A DNA stretch of 64,000 bases, from positions 744,001 through 808,000 of the forward strand of contig LSAX01000008.1 in NCBI GenBank assembly GCA_001557505.1, given 5' to 3'. The DNA comes from Reticulascus tulasneorum. Lineage: Eukaryota > Ascomycota > Sordariomycetes > Glomerellales > Reticulascaceae. The notes beneath the pieces were generated by a model. That model made no database searches. It was not told the origin of the DNA and saw only the letters and a list, made by a program, of their open reading frames with translations. Positions 9,977 to 20,068 of the stretch are shown here, one piece after another (positions within the stretch are counted from its first letter, which is position 1; each line of letters starts with the position of its first letter). Position numbers and translations under genes: made by a program.

Positions 9977-12900
9977 CTATGCAACTCCTACTCGATGTGT
10001 CCTGTCTTCGCTCCCGTCTGCTGGCAATGGCGGCAGATCCTTATCAAGTGATTCTCTGCTTAGTCTTGATTTGACCTTGAGCGAGTTGTCACGGCTCATC
10101 GTCGACCCGTTGCCGTTACCGTTGCCGACAGCCCCATAGCCACTATCTTGGCTCCTAGGTTGGAGATATCCAGTCTTTGGTGGTGTAGGGGGTGGCTGAT
10201 TTCTCATGCCGGCAATGTGGCCATCCATCCCATCCTTGGCCGGTGTCACTGGACGCATATCATTATCTCCTTCCCTGCTGCCCCCGGTCGAGGACGCTTC
10301 GGCGGCTTCTTCAACGACAGGTAAGATTGGGCCTTGGGCCTGTGTAGACTCGCGTCTTTCTGACGATGGCTTCGTGGTTAGAACTCGGTCCGGGATATCC
10401 TCTTCTCTTATTCCAGACCCCTCCGATTTGCGTGCTTCGTGAGATGCCCGATCTATTGTCGCCTGTGCTTCTGGAGATCTGGGGCTAGGGCTCGGTACCG
10501 GAGGTGGGTGGTAGCTTGGTATTGGCGGCACGACAGCAGTGCTCGAACGACGCTGACTGCTGGAGTTCCAACTGGATACCCTCTCCCTCTCTGCTGCTGC
10601 TTCAGCAGCAGCTTGCTCGTTCATCTGCTTCTCTCGGGCCGCATCTTCCGGGGACATCGTAATGGCTTCGACGAAATGGAAGAATCGTTCCCCGTACTGC
10701 TCTGGCGGCAGAGCAGAGATTTGAGAGCCATCGTTCGTCAGACCCTTCCAGAAATGCTCCAACTTCTTGATGATTCCGTACTAGAAAGGTCAGCTAACAC
10801 ATCGTGTCAATAAGTGGTGCAATGTGTCTTACATGCGTCAGGCAGTCAATCACTCCGAGGTAGTAAATTTCCTCTGCTGGTGCGTTGTTCTCGTGAGTAG
10901 CACGGAACCCACCATCATCTTGCGTGAAGATGAAGCCTGGTCGGCTGTGTCCTTCTTCCAGCTCGTCCGGCATTTTGCTCGCGGTCTGCCCCATTGGAAT
11001 TGGTCGCTCATGTCGAATCATCTGCCTCAATTCCCTCGCCTTACGGGCGTTCTCCAATTTCGATGGCGTTCTAAGCAGCACTGATTGTGGCTCGAACTCG
11101 TCCTGGGTCCCATCACCGCCCGGGTTGAAAACCTGCAGAGTTTTGTCTCTTAGATTCTCCTCGTTGCCGCGTTCCAAGTCATGAATCCCAATCAGCAGAG
11201 AGTAGTCCATGATCTTTAACCTCTTCATCAAGGTGACATCGCGTTGCAGTTGCTCGAGGAACAGCCTCTTCTTCTGGACGCCCAGCTCCAGGTGGCGTGA
11301 CCTCCTTAGCCAGTTCAAATCTTTCAGCGTAGCACGTGGGTTCTTGCTTAGATCCTCCTCCTTATAGTCACGTCCGATTGTGGAGCCTTTCAGATCGAAA
11401 GTCTGGTGAATGTCTCGATGTGGGGGAAATAGGTTGTTCATGACAACAAAATGAATCTTTTTGCCATACGGCATCTTGACCCTGTGGAGACCGTAAAACT
11501 GTGAGAGCAAGGTGTTGGGGTTCTCATTGACGTGTTTGTAATAGTCCTTAAGAATCTTGCGAAGAAACTTGTGCTCCGCGTGGTGGATGGTTTTGATGAT
11601 GTACTTGTAGTCTCTGGAGAAGTAAAAGAAGCTACCGCTCTTGCCTGGCGAACCGAGCTCGGAGAGTATGTATTTGCCAGTGAGCGACATCAGGTAATCT
11701 GCAGGGTCCAAGCGGAACAAGGCGCGAAGATGCCGGAATACCCAAGGTGCGTAGTCCTTAAACTTGAAGTCATACTTGGCTGAAGGAATCATCTCGTTGC
11801 CGGCACTGTCATCATGTTAGCGTCAATCCACACCGTCAGTGTGCTAAGATGTGCCCAAGTAGCCTCTTACATGTCGAACGTAGACTTCTGCTTCGCTTCG
11901 AAGTCTGCATCTGTCAATTCCCTGTCCAGTTTGGCATTCGTTCTCGAAACAGATACTCGGATACCGGTCAACATGTTGTATGCCGTGACCCAGTTAGCGT
12001 GATGCTCGTCCACCTTGGTGCCAACCAAAACCCTGTCATCGTCCTCTTCTTCCCTCCTCTTTCGTTTGCTTGCCCTCTTTTGCCGATATGCCTCCGCCCA
12101 CCTCAATGCGTCTTCGTCGGGTAGGATCTCGTCTCGTGGGAAGTCTGATTGCATGGATCGAGTATTCCTTCGAACTAAGCTGAGAGATGCTCTACGTGCC
12201 CCCGGTGTGGCGGATGTGGGCGAGAACCTTCCGCTGGAGAAGGCCGAGTCCATTCCGTCTTTTGAGCCTCGACCTGGCTGTAACTTCGGTACTTCTAGTG
12301 TGTGTCGATGCTTAAGCCCCGCATTGGGTGGATGGAGGCCGGCAGATGTGGAAGCATTTGGCGTAGCACCAGCGGAGTGATACATGGGAGGGGAGGAAAA
12401 TCGATGTGGTGAATTTTGTCTCCTGTGGGTCGGGTCTGGCGTTGGCGTGGCGGGGGCGAGTGAAGCTGCTGGTGTCACAGAACCGGTGGGTGGGTTGCTC
12501 TGCGAGGGAATCGTCGTCAAGCCTGGACCTGAGCCGTCTAGCGGGCTCCCATTTCCGTTCGTCTTGAATGGTCTTTGGTAAAACTCGATAGGCGACTGTT
12601 GTACGGACGTAGACGCTGCAGCGGACGAGCCAATCGAGGTTCGCTGAGGATGTGAATCCGTAGGGCTGGTATTGACGCCGTCTGCGGCCTTCACCCCGTT
12701 AGTCACAGGCGGCGGAGGTGCCGTCCTATCGGGCATAGCGACTGTGTTTCCATTCTGAAGAGGCCGCTTCTCTTCCCTAAAGTCGGTCCCAGCATCACTA
12801 TATTCCGTAGCTTCAGAGCCGCCGCCACCTGGCAAGCTCTTTCCATTCGGCAAGGAGCTCATGCTCGTGGGCCTCGTCCCGTTCATCTGGGTCGGGGGGG

Positions 12901-13126
12901 GATCAGATGCGTCTGAGAGGTGGGCGGAGGAAGTGGTAGAGCTGTCGTCGAAGCTCTCATTGATGGTGTAGGGATGTGATTGTCGAAGGGGTATGGAATT
13001 GAGGTCCCCGTTGATAATGGGGGGTTTAGTGTTTCCCGAGCCGAGGGTGGTGCCCGGGTCGAGATCCAAAAGATCTGAAGTGGTGGAATAGATTGGCGTG
13101 TTCTCGTGAGTGAGGTAAGTTGGCAT
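9977..13126 (-). CDS. MSS4: Phosphatidylinositol-4-phosphate 5-kinase (Mss4/Its3 type)
   Basis: Three exons (13126-11871, 11805-10833, 10780-9977) give 1010 aa. Introns of 65 and 52 nt have GTAAGA donors. The enzyme makes PI(4,5)P2 at the plasma membrane and supports actin organisation, endocytosis and Rho/Pkc1 signalling. The first about 370 residues are disordered (Ser/Pro/Thr-rich). The PIPK catalytic domain follows: YDFKFKDYAPWVFRHLR, then SGSFFYFSRDYKYIIKTI, whose Lys is the ATP-binding residue. Then come the HFVVMNNLFPP hinge, FDLKGSTIGR, and the catalytic block MDYSLLIGIHD. The second splice joins IDCLTH to YGIIKKLEHFWK and leads into the substrate-specificity loop SALPPEQYGERFF. The final about 200 residues are again low-complexity. 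Both splice junctions restore family motifs, which supports the model strongly. Confidence 0.94.
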
Positions 13127-16100
13127 CGTTTGTTGTGGGTCGGCAATGATGATGATACAAGGACGGTCGGTCGCTTGGTTGATCGATCAATCGGCCGGCG
13201 TAAGGGCTACTGGTCTGGACAATGCTTTGTCGGAATAAGAGAGCCTCGTGTGTAAGGGGGCATCTCAGCTCATACTCGTAGGAAGAATGTGGTTGAAAGA
13301 CTGAAGGTGGACGAGACGGTCGGCCGAGGCGTCGGGGGGTCGGGGAGTCGGGGGCAAGATTTGCTCCTGATTGCGTCTTCGCCCAGCAGCACGATTGCTC
13401 TCGACAGGCGGGCCAAGGCTGAAGAGAAGAAGAAAAGTCGCTGTTACCGGAGGTGATAATTCAATGGCATCGGCAGGTCCTTACAATGACCTCCTCTCTC
13501 GCAGGGTGCAGTGCAGAATCGGGTGTCGATGGGCGCGCGTGGATGGGGGAGGAGGAGAGACGACGTTGTCGCAGGATGGGAAATGTGTGAGACCAAGGTT
13601 TGGTGGGTGCTGGTGGTTGTGAATCCGGGAAAAGCCTCCGAAATGAGACGTGGGCCACTGTGGACTTTTGCTTCGCCGGTGGGTGGAGGTACTTGCTCAC
13701 TTGGTGGAAATACATGCGAGCCGGAAGTACTTTTTATTCAGCGTTCGGGCACTGTAGCTTGCAAAGTGGCCTATAACTTTCAATAGCACCTGTGCGGGTG
13801 GATCAAGCCCGTCCGTGGCAGTGTGGTGAGCCTGTGCTCCCGGCCAGCTAATTATTGTCCACTATGAGATGTACCTGAATAGTGGAGGGGGAATATCAAA
13901 TTTTAGGGGGGTGGAGGCGGATGCGCCGCAATTCCGGCCACCTGGGTTCAAGCCACTTCCATAGCTTGGCTTGGTTGGGTACCTCGTAAATATATCATGT
14001 TCACTATGGAAACCGCCCCCTGGAGTTTGAGATGGGGGTGCAAAAGCAGAGGGACAGGGACAAGTCTTTCCTTCTCCGTCTTTCTACTAGACCCTATGTA
14101 CAAGAGCAGCTGAGTCCGTACAAACGGCGTAGTATTTGGAGTTTGGTCATCGTAAAATCTATGGGAAACGCGACGTGTCTAACAGGCAGTTCCCCCAGAA
14201 CAAACCTCCACAGTCACGTTGATGTACGCAGTAGTAGTACCACATACGCGGATGGTGTTGCCCATCTGGGAGTTGGGCTCACAGGGGGGTAAGAAGCAAA
14301 CACGCGTATCATAGCGCGTCTGCTGGGGTTCCAGCGAGGATAGACGCCCGAATGGGTTTGGCGGACAACCTGGACCACTGGTTAGTGCGTGGTACCTGGA
14401 CGGAGTGACGGACAGCGGCGCGGAGTTAACCGTTCACTGCCACGGAGCCTGACCCTGACTCTATTCAAGTCCAGATTGCGAGACCGAGGACCGCTAAGCC
14501 TGCCAGGCAAGTGAGCCGGAAACGGACAGCAACCAATTAGCCCCCGAACGCACGCACATGCAGGTCAGACCCCCTGAATAAGATGTGTATACGTGACACG
14601 CTTTCGCAGCGAACAAACCCCCCCAATGTCGAACGAGAAAGCTGTGGACCGTCATATGAAATCTCAATGGTAGACCTCTTTGATATTGTGGTGCGCGTAC
14701 CAGGGGGCAGAGGACAAACGTCGAAACAGACATTGAACCGGAAAACGCAACTCGTCGCTCACATTGGCAAGAACCCAAAAAGCTCCCAATGATTGCCCAT
14801 GATCGCCACGCCTCGACCAAGACCTAACCCTGCGATGACCTCACCTCCCATCCCCGTTCGTGCACTCGATGCAAGGCCAGCGAAGCAGTCGAACTTTATT
14901 ACTACATACTATGCACACCAACCGCCCCCAGCCCTTGATTGCCATGATTTCTGTGAACTGCCAACTCTTTGTTGCTTCTGTTTGCCTTGCCGACAGCCCA
15001 CCACCCCCCTGCCCCCAACTATCATGCTGTATTTGACGCAAGCTGGCCGAGTCACGGCGGCCTGGCACGGGTGGTCTTCGTGCGGCTGGGGTGCACCCGA
15101 TTTATTGATGACGCCAAGACAACCAAGAGACGGGACGCTTGTGGAGATCGAGAGTTGGCTGGGTGCTTCCAAATTGCAACTACTGTCTGTCTCCACACTA
15201 AACATGCTTTTTGCCATGAGGCTGAGTTTGTGGAGTTGACGTTAACCCCCATGTTTTGGGATGGAATTCTGGCCGAAGCTCAATCAGTTGTTTGCTATGT
15301 GATGGATGGTTGGACGGAACCGGACTTCGACGTAACAATATTCACATGCAAATCGCGATGAGCCAGTCATGCCTGCTCTGACAGCTGGCGACAGCTGGCT
15401 ACTTTCAACCGCGGCGTGAAAAAGGAGACATCAAATACCCCTGAGATGTGAGTCAACTGATGCATGTTTACTTCTGGCACAGGAACTCGGGTCGACAGTC
15501 TTGAATCTAAGATAGGAGTACGAGGTTGGTAGTTAATCGTTGCCTAAACAATGAACCCATTGACAGATGAAAATGAGGAAGGCCTCCCCCAAATCGTTGG
15601 TATGAAAAACCCACTGGTCGATAACCTTTCATGATCTTTGGGTCACAGTTTTGTAGTCACCCTAGGTAACCTTAGAGATCCCATCCTGCCAAGAAGTGGT
15701 ATCTTTCAAGAACAAGAGTGCGAGCTACATAGATTGGGTAGTTAGTATCGCCTTCGCCACCTTACAATGAAGCTTTACGAAGGTTGAAGCTTTACACTGG
15801 ACGTAGCTTTACAATAGATAAAGGATACCATAGATGAAGCTTTACGATGGCTGGAGGATGAACCTAACTATTCCAGGCATTTGAACCTATCCTATGAAGT
15901 ACTTCCCCCGACGAACCACACCACAAGCAAGTTCCTCAAGGGGGCGGTAAAAATGGTGCAGGACTGACAGGACAATATAAAATCCGTGTTCGAACTCTGG
16001 GATTACCAAGTTTCTAAGATGACGGTAATACAATGCTTGAAAATGACGAGCAAGCATCAGTCTAGCCATCACGATCGTCAATATAACATGAAATTATATC

Positions 16101-16359
16101 AAGAGAAGGCAGGCATTGGCCCAATCCGCAAAAATATTAAAGTTCAGTGAAAATATGCGGATGAAAGTTGGTCCGCGGAGGGACTGAGGAGAGTCTGTAG
16201 TGGTGTCATCCGCTGGATCGGGCTGTCAGACCAGGCTGCCAATTTACTAGAGCCTTAAACCTCAACTCACCACATTCCCTGATGGTCTTCCGCCGTTAAG
16301 GCTCCACGAAATTCATTGCAGCTGGATTGCGAACTGGTTCACGGCTTCAGCTACGGAAA
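13127..16359. other. Long intergenic region, kinase promoter side and left border of the accessory region
   Basis: About 3.2 kb lies between the kinase start (13126, -) and the HET-NB-ARC start (16360, +), so the genes are divergent. The left about 700 bp is G-rich on the plus strand and probably carries the kinase leader. Open frames of 60-150 codons (for example 14793-15239) have no family resemblance and overlap on both strands. The only clear internal structure is a short 17-nt tandem repeat at 15771-15850. Confidence 0.5.
15771..15850. repeat. Imperfect tandem repeat, 17-nt unit led by AGCTTTAC
   Basis: AGCTTTAC occurs at 15771, 15788, 15805 and 15838. The spacing is 17, 17 and 33 nt, so the last interval fits about two decayed units. 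Each copy is followed by a variable ...GG...GA segment. No function can be assigned. Confidence 0.65.
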
Positions 16360-19259
16360 ATGCGTCTTTTGCAGCGTGTCAGTCCCGGTGTGTATGTTCT
16401 TACTAAGGAGTTCTTCATGGACAATGAAATCCCACCTTACGCGATACTTTCACACACTTGGAAGGATGGAGAAGAGGCCACCTTCAAAGATCTTATGGAT
16501 GGATCCTTCAAGCAGAAGAGCGGCTATCGCAAGGTGACATTCTGTGGGGAACAGGCGGCTCTTGATGGGTTGCAATACTTCTGGGTCGATACGTGTTGCA
16601 TCGACAAGTCGAACAGCGTCGAGCTCCAAGAAGCTATCAATTCCATGTTCCGCTGGTACCAGAATGCTTCTAGATGCTATGTCTACCTCTCAGATGTGTC
16701 GGCAGGCTCAAGCGAGACTCAGCGCACTGCAATCAATGACGATACCGATCTTTTCTGGCTCTCTGCTTTTCGGGATTGCAGATGGTTCAAGAGAGGCTGG
16801 ACATTGCAAGAGTTACTTGCTCCAGCGTCGGTAGAGTTCTTCTCCCTTGAGAACAGGAAAATCGGGGATAAGAGAACACTCGAAGAACAGATAAACGAGA
16901 TAACGGGCGTTTCCATTTCCGCATTGCGGTGCGTTCCGTTGTCGCAATTCACAGTACGTGAGCGGCTTCACTGGGCAGAAGGTCGACAGACCACGCGCCA
17001 GGAAGACCAAGCATATTCATTACTTGGCATATTCAACGTGTACATGCCCTTGATCTATGGCGAAGGCAGCGAAAATGCATTCAAAAGACTTCAATGGGAG
17101 ATCGATAAACTTCCGATGACAGATACGACACTTGCAGTCCGAAGAAGAGAGCAAGCGGCTACGAAAGAACAGCTCTCCACAGCTGGCAAATCCAACCAAG
17201 AGATGCCCTACATTATGAATGATAGTTACCAGATAGACGTAGGATCTTCAGGCAATCCAAGGATCCAGGCGCCACAATCAAGCACCACCATCGACGTGGC
17301 CAAGCAGTGGATGTTTGGCCTTCATCTTGACCGAGTGCACATCGTTCCGCACTTTATCCCACGTGTTGAACACATGGAAGGTCTGGCAAGGCTCCTTCCC
17401 ACAGCCTCCTCATGTCGTAAGATTTTTGTCCTCCATGGAGTGGGCGGGATTGGCAAAACTCAGCTCGCAATTAAATTTGCCAAGGACTACCAGTCGGAAT
17501 TCTCATCTATATTTTTCTTGAATGGGTCGAACGAGGAAGCTCTTTTGAAAAGTTTCGGTACCATCTTCCGTCGCGTCATCGCAAGTGAAGGACTAGAACA
17601 TACTATTCCGTCGTCAGATAAATCTTCTCATCAAATATCGGTCGAAATGACGCAAAGAGTCATCCACTGGCTCTCTCAAGAGCAAAACGGCAAGTGGATG
17701 CTTATCTTTGACAACGTTGACAAGGATGTTTCCGACGAAGGAGGCTTCGATCTGGCGTCGTATTTCCCTCCCGTGGATCATGGCTCAATTCTCGTCACTA
17801 CCCGATTAGCGCCGCTTTCGAGACTTGGCCACTCCAAGAGGGTCGCCCGCATGACTGCGGATGAAGAAACGGAGCTGCTACGACAGATGTTGGGAGATTC
17901 CCACCACATTCGGTCGCGCAACGTGCCAGATTATGACGAAGACAGCTATGAACTACTACGAATATTAGACGGGCTGCCTCTCGCCATATCGCAGGCCGGG
18001 CAGCTTATCAATACGCTTAATATTACAACAAAGACATATTTGGAGCTCTACAGCTCCAGCAAACGAGACCTCATGGACATGCTCTCTGGGAGCTCCCACG
18101 TGCGTGATGCCGAGAAGAACAGCATCCAGGCCACCTGGATGACGTCTCTAAATCTCTTGAAGAATAAAGCCTCGAGGCAAGGGCAAGATAGCCACTCCTA
18201 TGCAGCATTGTATCTTCTAAAACTATTTGCCTACTTTGACCCAGCCGATCTCAGCTTCAATACGATGCGGTACGGATTGGTCGGAATAATATACCTGATT
18301 GGTTTCGGCGCACCTTCACTTCCAAGGTCAAGTTCTTCAGCGTTGTGAAGGTCCTTTTGGAGTTGAGTCTAATCGACAACAGCCCTTCGGAGGGGACCTA
18401 TTCCATGCACCGTGTTGTACACGACTGGCTCTGCATATACGTTTGCGCAGAAACAGACGCAGAACTACTGCGACTTGCAGTCGCCTCGATACATTATGCA
18501 GCGCCCTTGATCTGGAGACCATATTCTTATGAGGATCAACATCAACTTATCCTCCACGCTCTACATGTCCTTCCAAGACTTCACGACGTGTTGCCAGACC
18601 AATATCTTGTTCAGTTCGACAAGATGAGTGCCGAAGAACTTGCCGCCATTGCGTCGCTTCTGGATGAGCCAACCAAGTGTTGGGAATTGTTAAGATTCGA
18701 TCTCACCCTGATAGGAGTTGTAAAACTACTCAAAGATGGTGTAGCACCCAGATCGGCGGTTGAAATCGTTGCAAATGCTACTTCTCGATCGTCAGAAATT
18801 ACTCGCCAGGATACCCAGGAGCCAACCGACCTGTTATTGCGCTATGCGGCTCTGTGGATAAATCTGTCTCCGTCGGATGGCCTGCCAGGCCTTTCCGACC
18901 AGCTCAAAAACGCTAGAAGTCCATCCTGGGCCGTCAAAGCTCTAAACGTATATGCGTTCAAATTATATCCAAAAAACACAGCGATGGAGATTTGGGAGTA
19001 TTGTTTGAGGCAGAGTCGGTTCCACACGGGGAGTGTGTTCATCTACCCGACCTGGATGATATTCGAAACCGTTTTTGAACGCAATGGAGGCGACCTTCAA
19101 GGAAGTCTATGCTGGTTCCAAGAGTTTGAGGCCGATACTTTCCACGAACAAGCCCAAGCACATAAAGTGGCCCTTTTCCACCAGTGGCTCGAAGAATTGC
19201 AACAGGGCTGTATCGAAGATGAGGACACCGCCTCCATAGTGACTATCGAAAGTCCGTAG
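16360..19259 (+). CDS. HET-domain/NB-ARC protein (vegetative-incompatibility NLR-like), apparent frameshift near residue 635
   Basis: ATG 16360 gives MRLLQRVSPG, the usual start of HET proteins. The HET domain covers about residues 20-170: PPYAILSHTWKDGEEATF, FWVDTCCIDKSNSVELQEAI, CYVYLSDV, and WFKRGWTLQELLAP, with QTTRQEDQAYSLLGIF after it. An NB-ARC-type NTPase follows: P-loop GVGGIGKTQ at about 360-368, Walker B LIFDNVD at about 448, then a GLPLAISQAGQ motif. HET triggers cell death and NB-ARC is the switch module. The first frame stops at 18348. The next frame is stop-free from 18240 to 19257 and continues with IPDWFRR and YSMHRVVHDWL, typical of the arm after NB-ARC. No TPR, WD40 or ankyrin repeats are recognisable in the last about 300 residues. 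The two frames are joined either by a one-base indel between 18240 and 18345 or by a possible 71-nt intron (18270-18340). I favour the indel, so the gene may be inactive. Confidence 0.8.
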
Positions 19260-20068
19260 AATGAAGCATCGGTAGGTTGTGATTGTAGCTCTTTCTAGTT
19301 GAACATGTAATTTATAGATTAAATACATACTTGGTTTATCAAGAGTAGCTGAAGAGCACAGGCTATGTTGATCTCTGTAGATTAAATCTTGTATAGATAT
19401 TCCACTGTGACGCGAAGTTTAAGGACCTAGAACTTATCCCATCACAGGGGCGTTCCAGCATACAGGAGGGGGTTACTATCTATGCAATTCTCACCCGGGT
19501 TTCCTCCGCTTTAGCAAAGAGATGAGACTGAAATCTCCTCTCCTTTTGCGTGCCGTCTCCGATTACTGGCCATTTGATGTCTTTCCAGGCCAGACCTCGT
19601 CCAACGCCAAGCCTCGTGTATTCATCCATGTGTTGTCCGCGCTGCAGAACCAAAAAACCACGAGACTGGTTCAACGCCATGGCACTATTGTATGCTGTTT
19701 GTATCGGCTGATAGCATGGATGCGTGTTTGTAGAAGTAATGTCCGTCCTCAAAATCGGGCCAAAATGCGGTAGGAGGGCTGACCACATGACTGGAACACA
19801 GCCTCACTACCACATCCAACCATTCACCATTCACTTCTGATCTAATTCGGCGGAGCATTTGGAGTTCGTTCCCAGCTCATTCTGTATTTTTGTGGCTTTA
19901 GGATCTCAATGACTTGGCAGGCAGCACAGCCCCTCTAAGGCGGTAAAATCAGTCCAAGTATTCGCGAGGCGCTGCGAAATCCCAACATGACAATCAAAAC
20001 TAAAGTACTAGCAAATCCCGCGTAACAAAGACCTAGATATTTATTTCAAACCTTCCCAGTGTCTCACA
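19260..20068. other. Intergenic region between the HET-NB-ARC gene and the ankyrin pseudogene
   Basis: About 800 bp separates two plus-strand genes. It holds one minus-strand frame (19480-19788) that may be a gene fragment, listed separately, and otherwise nothing recognisable. Confidence 0.45.
19480..19788 (-). pseudogene. Possible remnant of the C-terminal tail of a HET-domain protein
   Basis: A 102-codon frame contains RGFLVLQRGQHMDEYTRLGVG. This resembles the last strand of many HET proteins, which end with a hydrophobic xLVLQ segment, a short gap, then YxRIGVG. No HET core lies upstream on this strand and no in-frame continuation was found. It could be a fragment left by deletion or a chance frame. 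The support is only the short motif and the neighbouring HET genes. Confidence 0.22.

Noticed and set aside
18270..18340. 71-nt intron as the preferred explanation of the HET-NB-ARC frame switch
   Set aside because: It is kept as an alternative but not preferred: it removes a segment whose second-frame reading resembles the family, and the candidate branch site is rather far from the acceptor.
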